The notes under the pieces are model-generated. The model searched no databases. It saw only the letters and a program-made list of their open reading frames with translations, and had not been told where the DNA came from. Positions 1 through 7,797 of a stretch of DNA of 64,000 nt are shown here, in pieces (the first letter of the stretch is position 1; each line of letters opens with the position of its first letter). This stretch comes from Alphaproteobacteria bacterium. GTDB lineage: Bacteria > Pseudomonadota > Alphaproteobacteria > Ferrovibrionales > Ferrovibrionaceae. Location of the stretch: positions 62,001 through 126,000 of the forward strand of contig JAFKFH010000023.1 in the NCBI GenBank assembly GCA_017307375.1, read 5' to 3'. The position numbers and the translations under genes are program-made.

Positions 1-509
1 ATTTCTATCCCGAAGTGATCCATCCCGAGACGGCGGCGGTGCTGCCCGACGGCGAGAAGGGCGAGCTGGTCTTCACCTCGCTGACCAAGGAGGCCCTGCC
101 GATCATCCGCTATCGCACCCGCGACCTGACGCGGCTGCTGCCGGGCACGGCGCGGACGATGCGGCGGATGGAGAAGATCACCGGCCGGTCCGACGACATG
201 ATGATCGTGCGCGGCGTCAACGTCTTCCCGACCCAGATCGAGGAACTGATCCTGGCCTGCGACGGCCTGTCGGCCCATTTCCACGTCGAGCTGACGCGCG
301 AAGACCGCCTCGATGCGATGACCGTGGTCGTCGAGGCCCGCGAAACCCACGCCGCCGACGAGGCGCGCCACGCCCAGGGCCAGGTGCTCGGCGCCCGCGT
401 CAAGGAACTGATCGGCGTCTCGGCCGCGATCCGCGTGCTGGCGCCGGGCGGCGTCGAGCGATCGATGGGCAAGGCCCGCCGCGTGATCGACAAACGGCCA
501 AAGGAGTGA
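1..509 (+). CDS. paaK: Phenylacetate-CoA ligase, C-terminal part (5' end outside window)
   Basis: The reading frame is open from the first base of the window and ends at a TGA at 507-509, so only the last ~168 residues are present. They carry the C-terminal part of the adenylate-forming ligase fold of PaaK: a GELVFT segment, an RYRTRDL motif that contacts the ribose/AMP, a GRSDDMMIVRGVNVFP hinge, and a C-terminal lid ending in a short SMGKARRVID stretch. PaaK activates phenylacetate to phenylacetyl-CoA in the cytosol, the first step of the aerobic hybrid phenylacetate pathway. The next gene is a TetR regulator only 9 bases downstream, and a PaaX-type regulator follows, which fits a phenylacetate locus. 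A close relative acting on another aryl acid cannot be excluded from the C-terminus alone. Confidence 0.85.
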   Translation, partial: FYPEVIHPETAAVLPDGEKGELVFTSLTKEALPIIRYRTRDLTRLLPGTARTMRRMEKITGRSDDMMIVRGVNVFPTQIEELILACDGLSAHFHVELTREDRLDAMTVVVEARETHAADEARHAQGQVLGARVKELIGVSAAIRVLAPGGVERSMGKARRVIDKRPKE

Positions 510-518
510 TGCCGGCCG

Positions 519-1148
519 ATGGCCCGCCTGCGCGCCAAGGATTATGACGACAAGCGGCTGGCGATCCTCGAGCAGGCGGCCGGGCTGTTTGCCACCGAAG
601 GCTTCGCCGCCGCCTCGCTGAGCCGGCTTGCCGCCGCCTGCGAGACGTCGAAGGCATCACTCTACCACTATTACCAGAGCAAGGAGGCGATCCTGTTCGA
701 CATCCTCGACGGCCATATCCGGCTGTTGCTGGAAACGGTCGAGGCCGCGGCCCGTGAGACAGGGGCCGAGCCGCGGTCGCGGCTGAAGCATATGGTGCGC
801 GCGCTGATCGGCGCCTACGACCAGGCCGACAACGAGCATCGCGTGCTGCTGAACGAGATCACCCGGCTGGCACCCGAGCAGCAGCAGCAAATCAGGACGA
901 TGGAACGCGCGATCGTCGCCCGCTTCGCCGAGGCGATCGCGGCGGCGCTGCCCGAGATGTCGGACCATGCGCGCTGGCGCACGCCGGCGACGATGTCGCT
1001 GCTGGGCATGCTGAACTGGCACTATACCTGGTTCCGCCGCGACGGCTGGCTCAGCCGCGAAGCCTATGCCGATTTCGCCTGCGCGCTGTTCCTCGACGGG
1101 ATGCCGGCGGCGCTGTCACAGGCCGCCGAAGCGGCGGCGGAAGTCTGA
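519..1148 (+). CDS. TetR/AcrR family regulator, probably of phenylacetate genes
   Basis: This 209-residue protein has the TetR layout: an N-terminal helix-turn-helix (about residues 10-57, with SLSRLAAACETSKASLYHYY) and a longer helical ligand-binding part. It begins 9 bases after the paaK stop and is probably co-transcribed with it. TetR-type repressors called PaaR control phenylacetate genes in some alphaproteobacteria, using phenylacetyl-CoA as effector, so this gene is a good PaaR candidate. The effector assignment is inferred from position. Its last 33 bases overlap the 3' end of the convergent PaaX-type gene. Confidence 0.8.
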   Translation: MARLRAKDYDDKRLAILEQAAGLFATEGFAAASLSRLAAACETSKASLYHYYQSKEAILFDILDGHIRLLLETVEAAARETGAEPRSRLKHMVRALIGAYDQADNEHRVLLNEITRLAPEQQQQIRTMERAIVARFAEAIAAALPEMSDHARWRTPATMSLLGMLNWHYTWFRRDGWLSREAYADFACALFLDGMPAALSQAAEAAAEV

Positions 1149-2063
1149 CGCGGCGTCCGGCAGCGGGCCGCCGTCGCGGCCTTGCCAGTGAGCGGAAATC
1201 CAGCCCTCCGCCGCGAAGGCGATCGCACGATAGAGGCTGGCGGCCGCCTTCAGCGCCGCGCGGCCCGACCAGTCCGGCGGCATCAGCTCGGCCGGCAGCA
1301 ACGGATCGCGCAGGATGACGCGGCGATAGTCGTGGACCAGCATGACCCGGGCGACGAGGCAGTCCGGCGGGGCGAGGGTGTCGCCGGCGGCCAGTGCCGC
1401 GCCGAGCGCCGCGATCTCGTCGCCGAAGCGGCGATAGGCCTGGTCCAGCCCCGAGAAATCCCAGCAGCGCGCGACCAGGCCACGCAGCGCCTCGGGTGAC
1501 GGATCGAACTGGCTCGGGCCCGCCACCACGACCGGGCGTTCCCCGGCCGGCCAGTCGGCGACGAGTTGGGCCAGCGAGTCGGTATCGGGCGCGGGATGGA
1601 CCAGCACGGCCGGGGCGAGCTGGCCGAAGCCGAGCCATTGCAGCTGCCGCACCAGTTCGGCCCGCCGGTCGCGCGCCACCTCGGGCAGCACGGCGACCGC
1701 CCAGGCCCCGTCCCAGTCCGAGACACCGTCACGATAGATGCGCCGTGCCGCCGCCTGGAAGCGGCGGGCCCCGGCATCGGACAGACGATAGAAGCTTTGC
1801 CGCCCGATACGCTCGGCCACCAGCCAGCCGTCGGCGACCAGCCGCGACAGCGCGGTGCGGGTCTGGCTGTCGTTGACCCCGAGCCGTTCGAGCAGCCCGA
1901 ACAGGTCGGCCAGGAACAGCCCGCCGCCGCGCGGGGCGGCGGCATCGCCGAACACCGTCACGATGAGCGAACCGGCGCGCAACGGCCGGCGACCGGCAAA
2001 CTCGGCCCTCAGCCTTTCGAACGCCTGCGTCGCGGCGCCCGATGCAATGCCGGGCATAGCCAT
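1116..2063 (-). CDS. paaX: PaaX-family transcriptional repressor
   Basis: The 315-residue product matches PaaX, the phenylacetyl-CoA-responsive GntR-like repressor of phenylacetate operons. An N-terminal winged-helix region (about residues 25-100, with LFLADLFGLLERLGVNDSQTR and an RIGRQSFYRLSD wing) is followed by the PaaX central domain (WDGAWAVAVLPE near residue 140) and a C-terminal domain. The length is normal for the family (about 300). The start at 2063 gives the full N-terminus. Its tail overlaps the upstream TetR gene by 33 bases in convergent orientation, and it is divergent from the cyclase gene with only 53 bases between. Two different phenylacetate-type regulators side by side is unusual. 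Confidence 0.88.
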   Translation of the reverse strand: MAMPGIASGAATQAFERLRAEFAGRRPLRAGSLIVTVFGDAAAPRGGGLFLADLFGLLERLGVNDSQTRTALSRLVADGWLVAERIGRQSFYRLSDAGARRFQAAARRIYRDGVSDWDGAWAVAVLPEVARDRRAELVRQLQWLGFGQLAPAVLVHPAPDTDSLAQLVADWPAGERPVVVAGPSQFDPSPEALRGLVARCWDFSGLDQAYRRFGDEIAALGAALAAGDTLAPPDCLVARVMLVHDYRRVILRDPLLPAELMPPDWSGRAALKAAASLYRAIAFAAEGWISAHWQGRDGGPLPDAASDFRRRFGGL

Positions 2064-2116
2064 TACCGCTTCGGGCCCTTAGAGTACCGCATACATCCTG
2101 CTTACCGGCGGAGGCC

Positions 2117-4042
2117 ATGAACCGTCAATCGCGCAAGCCGCCGCGCCTCCGCGTGCCGCTGCATGTCAGCATCCTGACCCTGTTCCTCGGCCTGTTCGCC
2201 GTGCTGCTGGGCGGGCTGATCATCTTCCAGCATCGCGAATCGACACGGATCGCGCTCGCCGATGCCTCCGGCGATTTCTCGGCCGCGGCGCGCTCGGTCG
2301 TCGGCGATCTGGTCGACGCCTACCGGCCGATCGCCTCGATCGTCGACGTCACCGCGCGACTGCCGGAAATGCGCCGGCCGATGGGCGACGGGCAGGCGCT
2401 GCCCTTCGACTACATGCTGACCCTGCTGCGTCTCGCCCCGCGGATCTCGATGCTCTATGTCGGCTATGCCGACGGCGGCTCGGCCGGGGTGATGCGGCTG
2501 GGGCCGGACGGCGACAGCCTGCCGCAGACCTTCACCCCCCCGCCGGGCGCGCGCTACGCAATCCAGGTCATCGCCGTCCTGCCCGACGGAACCCGCCGGA
2601 TGTCGATGCGCTATCTCGACGACGATCAGGTCGAACTGGCGCGGGCGGACGACCTGCAGCCGGATTTCGACCCCCGCACCCGGCCCTGGTACCAATTGGC
2701 CCGGGACAGCGACACGGTCGTGCGCACGCCGCTCTACCGCTACCTCTACAATGTCGCCGGCATCACCTTCGCCCGCCGCCTGCCGGGGCCGACCGCCGGC
2801 GTCGTCGCCGCCGATATCGGCTTGGTCGGCATCGCCAACGTGCTCGACGACCTGCGCACCACACCCGGCACCCGGCTGATGCTGTTCAATGCCGAAGGCG
2901 GGCTGATCGCCCATGCCGGCAGCGGCGCGGCCGCGATGCCCAGGGCCGACGATGCGACCGGCGGCCTCAAGCTCGCCCATGTCCAGGACCTCGCCGATCC
3001 GGTGCTCAGCGCCGCCTACGAGCAGTACCGGCGGGCCCCCAAGCGCGGCGAGATCGCCTTCGAGGCGCGCGGGCGCAGCTATATCGGCGCCCTGTTCCCG
3101 TTGCCGGCCGATATCGGCCCCGACGAATACCTGTCGATCATCACGCCGCTGGATGAACTGACCGCGACGGCCGATGCGATTCGCGAACAGGGCATCCTGC
3201 TCTCGCTCGGCCTTGCGCTGCTGGCCGTGCCGATGATCATGGTCGCGGCCCGTCGCATCGCCCGGCCGCTGCGGATGCTGGCCGACGAGGCCCAGCGGAT
3301 CCGGCGTTTCCAGCTCGACGGCCGGATCGACGAGACCTCGATCATCCTGGAAGTCTGGCGGCTGGCCGAGGCGATGACGCGGATGAAGGACGCCCTGCGG
3401 GATTTCGGCCGCTATGTGCCCGGGCAACTGGTCGAACGCATCGTCGCCTCGGGCGAGACCCCGGCGCTGGGCGGCGAGCGGCGCGAACTGACCGTGATGT
3501 TCTCCGATATCGCCGACTTCACCCCGCTGGCCGAGGCGCTGGAGCCGGAGGCGCTGATGCGCCAGACCTCGGTCTACTTCACCGAGCTTGGCGCCGCGGT
3601 GGTGGCCGAGGGCGGCACCATCGACAAATATATCGGCGATGCGCTGATGGCGTTCTGGAACGCGCCCGACGCGCAACCCGACCATGTCTCGCGCGCCTGC
3701 CGCGCGGCCCTGGCCATCAAGGCACGGTCGGCCGCACTGAACGACCGATTCGCCGCCGAAGGGGCGCCGTTGATGTCGACCCGGATCGGATTGCATGCCG
3801 GCGAGGCGGTGGTCGGCAATGTCGGGTCGCTCGACCGCATGAACTACACCGCCCTCGGCGAAACCGTGAACCTCGCCGCACGGCTGGAAGGGCTCAACAA
3901 GGAGTTCGGCACCACGATCCTGGTCTCGCAGGCCGTGCGCGACGCGGCCGGACCGGAATTCGTCTTCCAGGCGGTCGGGTTGGCCCAGGCCAAGGGCGTG
4001 TCGCGGCCGGTTCCGGTCTACGAGTTGCAGGGCGTCGTCTGA
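2117..4042 (+). CDS. Membrane-bound class III adenylate/guanylate cyclase with periplasmic sensor and HAMP
   Basis: The 641-residue protein has a transmembrane helix at about residues 18-40, a periplasmic PDC/Cache-like sensor of about 310 residues (containing a TRPWYQLARDS segment), a second helix at about 357-376, a HAMP-like linker (ARRIARPLRMLADEA) and a C-terminal class III cyclase domain from about residue 450. Catalytic features are visible: MFSDIADF metal-binding Asp residues, DKYIGDALMAFW, and YTALGETVNLAARLE with the transition-state Asn and Arg. The Lys of DKYIG fits ATP as substrate, so adenylate cyclase is likelier than guanylate cyclase. Start ATG 2117 follows a GGCGGAGG-like ribosome site. 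A cAMP-type effector domain lies elsewhere in the window (30207-30674), but no direct link is shown. Confidence 0.88.
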   Translation: MNRQSRKPPRLRVPLHVSILTLFLGLFAVLLGGLIIFQHRESTRIALADASGDFSAAARSVVGDLVDAYRPIASIVDVTARLPEMRRPMGDGQALPFDYMLTLLRLAPRISMLYVGYADGGSAGVMRLGPDGDSLPQTFTPPPGARYAIQVIAVLPDGTRRMSMRYLDDDQVELARADDLQPDFDPRTRPWYQLARDSDTVVRTPLYRYLYNVAGITFARRLPGPTAGVVAADIGLVGIANVLDDLRTTPGTRLMLFNAEGGLIAHAGSGAAAMPRADDATGGLKLAHVQDLADPVLSAAYEQYRRAPKRGEIAFEARGRSYIGALFPLPADIGPDEYLSIITPLDELTATADAIREQGILLSLGLALLAVPMIMVAARRIARPLRMLADEAQRIRRFQLDGRIDETSIILEVWRLAEAMTRMKDALRDFGRYVPGQLVERIVASGETPALGGERRELTVMFSDIADFTPLAEALEPEALMRQTSVYFTELGAAVVAEGGTIDKYIGDALMAFWNAPDAQPDHVSRACRAALAIKARSAALNDRFAAEGAPLMSTRIGLHAGEAVVGNVGSLDRMNYTALGETVNLAARLEGLNKEFGTTILVSQAVRDAAGPEFVFQAVGLAQAKGVSRPVPVYELQGVV

Positions 4043-4070
4043 ACCGCACTGTCGGTGTTGCGAAGGGGAT

Positions 4071-4089
4071 TGAAACTCATTCGCATTGC
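4071..4089. promoter_or_regulatory. Possible iron-responsive (Fur-like) site upstream of bfd
   Basis: The stretch TGAAACTCATTCGCATTGC lies 47 bases before the bfd start. Read on the other strand it resembles degenerate Fur boxes of the GCAAATGCGAATGA type. The match is weak compared with the box at 5062-5080 and was judged by eye, so the assignment rests mostly on the iron-related gene that follows. Confidence 0.35.
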
Positions 4090-4135
4090 GGCTAATTATC
4101 AGGCACATCAGTTCGCTGGGGGTCACGTCGCTCCG

Positions 4136-4339
4136 ATGTACCTGTGCCTGTGCAACGGTTTTACCGACAAGCAGACGCGCCACGCGGTGGAAGGCGGCTG
4201 CGATTCCGTCTCCAAGGTCTACCGCCATTTCGGCTGCCGGCCGCAATGCGGCAAATGCGTGCCGGAAATCCGCGAGATGGTGAAGACCGGCCATTCCACG
4301 GCACGTGCGACGACCCGGGCCGGTGGCAGCGGCGACTGA
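4136..4339 (+). CDS. bfd: Bacterioferritin-associated ferredoxin
   Basis: The 67-residue protein begins MYLCLCNG and has the Bfd [2Fe-2S] ligand pattern: Cys4-x-Cys6 and Cys38-x2-Cys41 (QCGKC). Two further Cys (22 and 34) are present. Bfd docks on bacterioferritin and passes electrons to the heme to reduce and release stored iron. The frame is open from 4055, but the ATG at 4136 restores the canonical N-terminus, so I place the start there. bfr follows in the same direction, separated by 165 bases. The C-terminal tail after residue 52 is Thr/Arg/Gly-rich and probably disordered. Confidence 0.92.
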   Translation: MYLCLCNGFTDKQTRHAVEGGCDSVSKVYRHFGCRPQCGKCVPEIREMVKTGHSTARATTRAGGSGD

Positions 4340-4390
4340 AAATACCTTGCATTTGCGCCGGCAAATCCAATAGGCCAAGTCACCGCAAAG

Positions 4391-4453
4391 AATACTGACT
4401 TGCAACGCGACTGAAAAACGCTCGCAAACCCCAGTATTTTATTGAGTTTTCAG
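4391..4453 (+). promoter_or_regulatory. Interleaved inverted repeats in the bfr upstream region
   Basis: Four 7-base segments occur in the order A-B-A'-B': AATACTG (4391-4397), CTGAAAA (4411-4417), CAGTATT (4432-4438) and TTTTCAG (4447-4453). A pairs with A' and B with B', a geometry that could form a pseudoknot in RNA or two overlapping operator half-site pairs in DNA. The region is AT-rich relative to the genome and ends 51 bases before the bfr start. The segments are short and chance occurrence is possible. Confidence 0.3.
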
Positions 4454-4504
4454 CGTTCCCGCGCAATGTAGCCTCGATATCGGCGACGAGCGCAGGAGCA
4501 GGCC

Positions 4505-4984
4505 ATGAAGGGCGACAAGAAAGTTATTCAGCATCTCAACAAGGTGCTGACCAATGAACTCACTGCGATCAATCAGTATTTCCTGCATGCCCGGATGTGG
4601 CAGGCCTGGGGCTTCGAGCGCCTGGGCAAGCATGAATACGAAGAATCGATCGAGGAGATGAAGCACGCCGACAAGATCATCAAGCGCGTGCTGCTGCTGG
4701 AAGGCATTCCGAACCTGCAGGATCTCGGCAAGCTTGCGATCGGCGAAGATGTCCCGGAAGGGCTGAAGGGCGATCTGGCGGCCGAACACAAGGCGCGCGG
4801 CGACCTGGTCGCGGCCATCGCGGTCTGCGAGGGCGCGGCCGACTATGTCAGCCGCGACCTGCTGCGCGACATCCTTGAGGACACCGAGGAACATATCGAT
4901 TATCTTGAGACCCAGCTGGAGCTGATCGGCAAGGTCGGGATCCAGAACTACCTGCAGAGCGCGATGGGCGAAATCGGCTCCTGA
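4505..4984 (+). CDS. bfr: Bacterioferritin (heme-binding iron storage protein)
   Basis: The 159-residue protein aligns without gaps to classical bacterioferritins from memory. It forms a 24-subunit shell that oxidises Fe(II) at a diiron ferroxidase centre and stores the mineral. Visible ligands are Glu18, Glu51, His54, Glu94 and His130, and Met52 is the inter-subunit heme ligand. The oddity is position 127: canonical proteins have Glu127-x2-His130, but here the residues are Thr127-Glu128-Glu129-His130. Glu128 or Glu129 may take over, or the site may be altered. Start ATG 4505 is preceded by GCAGGAG. bfd lies directly upstream, and a strong hairpin terminator follows the stop. Confidence 0.95.
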   Translation: MKGDKKVIQHLNKVLTNELTAINQYFLHARMWQAWGFERLGKHEYEESIEEMKHADKIIKRVLLLEGIPNLQDLGKLAIGEDVPEGLKGDLAAEHKARGDLVAAIAVCEGAADYVSRDLLRDILEDTEEHIDYLETQLELIGKVGIQNYLQSAMGEIGS

Positions 4985-4998
4985 ACGCGCCTCCGCTT

Positions 4999-5048
4999 GC
5001 GACGCCGGCCGCTCTCCCTCTCGGCCGGCGTCGCCCAGCGGATTTTTT
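4999..5048 (+). terminator. Rho-independent terminator after bfr
   Basis: A perfect 13-bp stem, GCGACGCCGGCCG (4999-5011) with CGGCCGGCGTCGC (5022-5034), closes a 10-base loop and is followed within nine bases by a run of six T (5043-5048). It starts 15 bases after the bfr stop codon. Confidence 0.88.
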
Positions 5049-5061
5049 CTACCCTCAAATT

Positions 5062-5080
5062 GCAAATGATTATCAATTGC
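5062..5080. promoter_or_regulatory. Fur-type iron box
   Basis: The 19-mer GCAAATGATTATCAATTGC agrees with the Fur consensus GATAATGATAATCATTATC at 13 of 19 positions by my count. It is itself almost a perfect palindrome: 9-base arms with one mismatch around a central T. It lies 37 bases before the start of the unknown gene at 5118 and just past the bfr terminator, so it most likely represses that gene when iron is sufficient. Confidence 0.75.
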
Positions 5081-5117
5081 CATAAGGTCCTCGAACAGTT
5101 TCCGAAGGACCCGTGCC

Positions 5118-5624
5118 ATGCGCTTTTCCGATCCGCGTCTCAGACCCGACCTGGTGCCCGCCGCCCGTGGCGGCGAGGCCTCATCGTGGCCGACCCGGCT
5201 GGCCGAACTGGCGCCGGCCGAACGGCTGGTGATCTCGGCGTTCCGCTACTGGGTCGGCAGCCCGACGGATCGCCAGGCGGTGCTGCCGCTGCATGCCCAT
5301 CAGGCAGGTGAGGCGGCGGCCCCGGCGCTGGCACAAGCCTTCGCCGGCTACGTCGAGTTGCTGCGCGACGGCGCAGCCAGGACGATTACCTATCACCAGC
5401 CGGGTTGCGACTGCCTCGGCCCTGACGAAATGCTGGTCATGCTGATCGTGATGGCCGAGCAGGCCGAGCTGCCCGATCTTGCCCGGCTGCTCGCCTCCTG
5501 GCTGGTGCGTCCTGTCGTCGTGCCCGGGCTGATCCAGGCCGCGCGCGCCTATGGCGATGCCCTGGCCCGGGCCGGCGTCGCGCTGCCCTGGCGACCGCTA
5601 CGCCCCGGACGGCTTCTGCACTGA
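5118..5624 (+). CDS. Uncharacterised protein, probably iron-regulated
   Basis: The 168-residue product has no signal peptide or membrane segment and matches no family I can name. Visible features are a mid-protein HQPGCDCLGPDEM segment with a Cys-x-Cys pair (around residues 97-99), a hydrophobic LVMLIVMAEQAELPDLARLLASW helix and a basic C-terminus. The Fur-type box 37 bases upstream and the adjacent bfd-bfr pair argue for a role in iron starvation or iron-dependent metabolism. The Cys-x-Cys and nearby His could bind metal, but this is only inference. It ends 10 bases from the convergent acid phosphatase gene. Confidence 0.75.
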   Translation: MRFSDPRLRPDLVPAARGGEASSWPTRLAELAPAERLVISAFRYWVGSPTDRQAVLPLHAHQAGEAAAPALAQAFAGYVELLRDGAARTITYHQPGCDCLGPDEMLVMLIVMAEQAELPDLARLLASWLVRPVVVPGLIQAARAYGDALARAGVALPWRPLRPGRLLH

Positions 5625-5634
5625 ACCCGGGCGG

Positions 5635-6906
5635 TTACCGGCCGCAGGCCGGCGGCAATGCCGCCAGCACGCGGCTGCGCAGCGTATCGAGCGGGCAGCC
5701 CTCGGGGCCGCAGCCGGGGAAGGCCACCGGCAGGCTGCGCACCGATGCCGGATCGAGCTGCCGCATCCCCTCCAGCTCGGCATAGAACAGCCGCAAGGCG
5801 ACGGTCACGTTGCCCGTCGCGGCATCGCGCCGGCGTTCCAGGGCGAAGGCCGTGGCCGGCGCCGTCGCGTCCGGCTGTCCGGGCAAGGTCCAGTCCACGC
5901 CGAACACCCCGGCCATGTTCGACAGATTGTCGTCATGTCCGGCAAAGGCGACGAGCTTGACGTCCGCTGCAATCGCCGGCGCGGCGGTGCGCGCCTCGCC
6001 GGACAGCACCGTCAGCATCGCGCGCGCCATCCCGGCGCCCTGCCGGACCGCCAGGTAAGGCAGGCGGCGGGTCAGTTCGGACAGCCGGTTGCGCGGGGCC
6101 AGCAGCGGCGCCAGCGCCGGCGCGGTATTCGCCCCGCCCCAGGCGATTTCGGCCGCCGGCATGTTGTTGGCATATTCCAGCAGGAAGATCTCGCCGGACG
6201 GGGCCGCGATGGCCAGCGGGCCGGAAATCACGATCTTGTCGGGATCAACCCGGAAGGTGCTGGCCTGCGCCGGGGCGGCGGCATCAGGCCGCAGGATGCG
6301 GAAGATCGCCGGAATCGCGGCCTTTGACGGTGCGTCCGCCAGGTCGCCATCGGGACCGAGCGCGGCCCGCATCGCCGCCGTGCCCTCGGCGGCATCGAGG
6401 GTGCAGGAACCGCCGACGCTGTCGAACAGGCTATCCTTGGCGCCGGGCGTGCCCGACTGCATCGGCAGCCCGCAGCCCGGCGCCAGCTGGGCGGCAAGCT
6501 GCTGCCCGCTGTCGCGGGTCCGGTCATCCTTGCTGTCGGCCCAGACGACGACATCGGACGACGGACAGGCCCCCGCCGGCAGCAGACCCTGCGCGACATA
6601 GTGCTTGCGGATGCCGCCTGCGATCATCGCGACGACCTGGCCGCCGCGTTCGGTCAGCTGGCCGGGCGCAACCGGCCAACGCGGCCAGCCCCGCGCGCTC
6701 CATTCCGCCAGCATCTCGGGCGATTGCGTCGGTGCCCGCACGCCGTGCCGCTGCACCAGGACCACCCGGTCCAGCACCGGCTCGGCCCGCACATGCTGAA
6801 TTGCCGGCACGCCGGCGACGAAGGCGACGCATGCCAGGAGGCGCATGGCGGTGCGGGAAACGAGACGACGGGTCATGCTGGCTCTCATGCTGCGATTCGC
6901 CGGCAT
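5635..6906 (-). CDS. Periplasmic histidine acid phosphatase (phytase/glucose-1-phosphatase type)
   Basis: The 423-residue protein has an N-terminal signal peptide (hydrophobic about residues 20-36, likely cleavage near HVRA at 41), the histidine acid phosphatase signature RHGVRAPT at 53-60 (His54 is the phospho-acceptor), and the C-terminal proton-donor pair His324-Asp325 in GHDDN. The family hydrolyses phosphomonoesters such as phytate or glucose-1-phosphate in the periplasm. The length matches AppA and Agp (about 410-430). Alternative in-frame starts exist at 6888 and 6876; all leave the signal peptide. It lies 30 bases downstream of the SDR gene on the same strand and may be the last gene of that transcript. 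Confidence 0.88.
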   Translation of the reverse strand: MPANRSMRASMTRRLVSRTAMRLLACVAFVAGVPAIQHVRAEPVLDRVVLVQRHGVRAPTQSPEMLAEWSARGWPRWPVAPGQLTERGGQVVAMIAGGIRKHYVAQGLLPAGACPSSDVVVWADSKDDRTRDSGQQLAAQLAPGCGLPMQSGTPGAKDSLFDSVGGSCTLDAAEGTAAMRAALGPDGDLADAPSKAAIPAIFRILRPDAAAPAQASTFRVDPDKIVISGPLAIAAPSGEIFLLEYANNMPAAEIAWGGANTAPALAPLLAPRNRLSELTRRLPYLAVRQGAGMARAMLTVLSGEARTAAPAIAADVKLVAFAGHDDNLSNMAGVFGVDWTLPGQPDATAPATAFALERRRDAATGNVTVALRLFYAELEGMRQLDPASVRSLPVAFPGCGPEGCPLDTLRSRVLAALPPACGR

Positions 6907-6936
6907 CTTAAACCAAAGTCTAATGATGTGAAGGGC

Positions 6937-7797
6937 TTAGAGCCCGCGATGCGCAGCCAGAAAATCCTCGAACGCCGCGTTGCCGTCGGCAAACGTCCGG
7001 CCGGCGGCGATGTCGCGCACGGCCGGCAGCGCCGCATTCAGAGCGTCGGGCGTCAGCTCGGCCGGCGCGATGCCCAGGCCCTCGACCACTGCCGCCCGCC
7101 TCACGCGGCCGGCACCGGCGACAAAGATGTCGCCGTTGACCGGGCAGGCCTCCGAGGCGAGCCAGGCGGCGACGGGCGCGACCAGGGCGGGATCCAGCCG
7201 CGGCTTCAGCGCGGGCGGCAGATGCGCATCGGTCATGCCGGTGGCGGCGAACGGCGCCAGCGCATTGCAGCGCACGCCCTGCGCCGCCCCCTCGATCGCC
7301 ACCGTCCGCATCAGCCCGATCACCGCGGCCTTCGAGGCGCCATAGGCCGGCAGGCCGTGCACGCCGTGCAACCCCGCCGCCGAGGTCGAGACGACGATGC
7401 GGCCATAGCCCGCGACGCGCATCGCGCGATAGCACGGCAGCAGGATGTTCAGCGTCGTGCCGAAGTTCGCGGCAAAGACCGTGGCGAACTCGGCAATGGT
7501 CTGCTTGTGCAGGCTGCGCGCCTCGGGTGCGCCGGCATTGGCGATCAGGATGTCGCAGGCACCGAACCGGTCCAGCGCCGCGGCGCAGAGGCCTTCGCCG
7601 ACCGCCGGATCGACGAGGTCGCCGGGATGGCTGATCGCCTCGGCGCCGAGATCGGCCGCCGCCGCGACGACCGCCGCGCAATCGGCCGCCGACCGGGCAT
7701 TGACGACGAGGCGGGCGCCGCGGCGGGCGAAATCCAGCGCATAGGCGCGGCCCAGGCCGCGCCCGGCGCCGGTGACGATGGCAACGCGCCCGTTCAT
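6937..7797 (-). CDS. Short-chain dehydrogenase/reductase
   Basis: The 286-residue protein is a classical SDR: TGAGRGLG nucleotide-binding motif at 9-16, NAG at 87-89, a catalytic Ser near 137-139, and the YxxxK pair Tyr152/Lys156 in LPAYGASK. It probably oxidises or reduces a hydroxy/keto group using NAD(P)H. The open frame extends much further upstream, but the ATG at 7797 begins the normal Rossmann strand (MNGRVAIVTG) and overlaps the stop of the upstream gene as ATGA. It is the last member of the acyl-CoA catabolic operon. The tail after residue 240 is longer than in most SDRs of this type. Confidence 0.85.
   Translation of the reverse strand: MNGRVAIVTGAGRGLGRAYALDFARRGARLVVNARSAADCAAVVAAAADLGAEAISHPGDLVDPAVGEGLCAAALDRFGACDILIANAGAPEARSLHKQTIAEFATVFAANFGTTLNILLPCYRAMRVAGYGRIVVSTSAAGLHGVHGLPAYGASKAAVIGLMRTVAIEGAAQGVRCNALAPFAATGMTDAHLPPALKPRLDPALVAPVAAWLASEACPVNGDIFVAGAGRVRRAAVVEGLGIAPAELTPDALNAALPAVRDIAAGRTFADGNAAFEDFLAAHRGL

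Noticed and set aside
2102-4405. 767-codon antisense open frame over the cyclase gene
   Set aside because: High-GC shadow; Arg/Gln/His-rich product without domains, and the sense strand has a complete cyclase.
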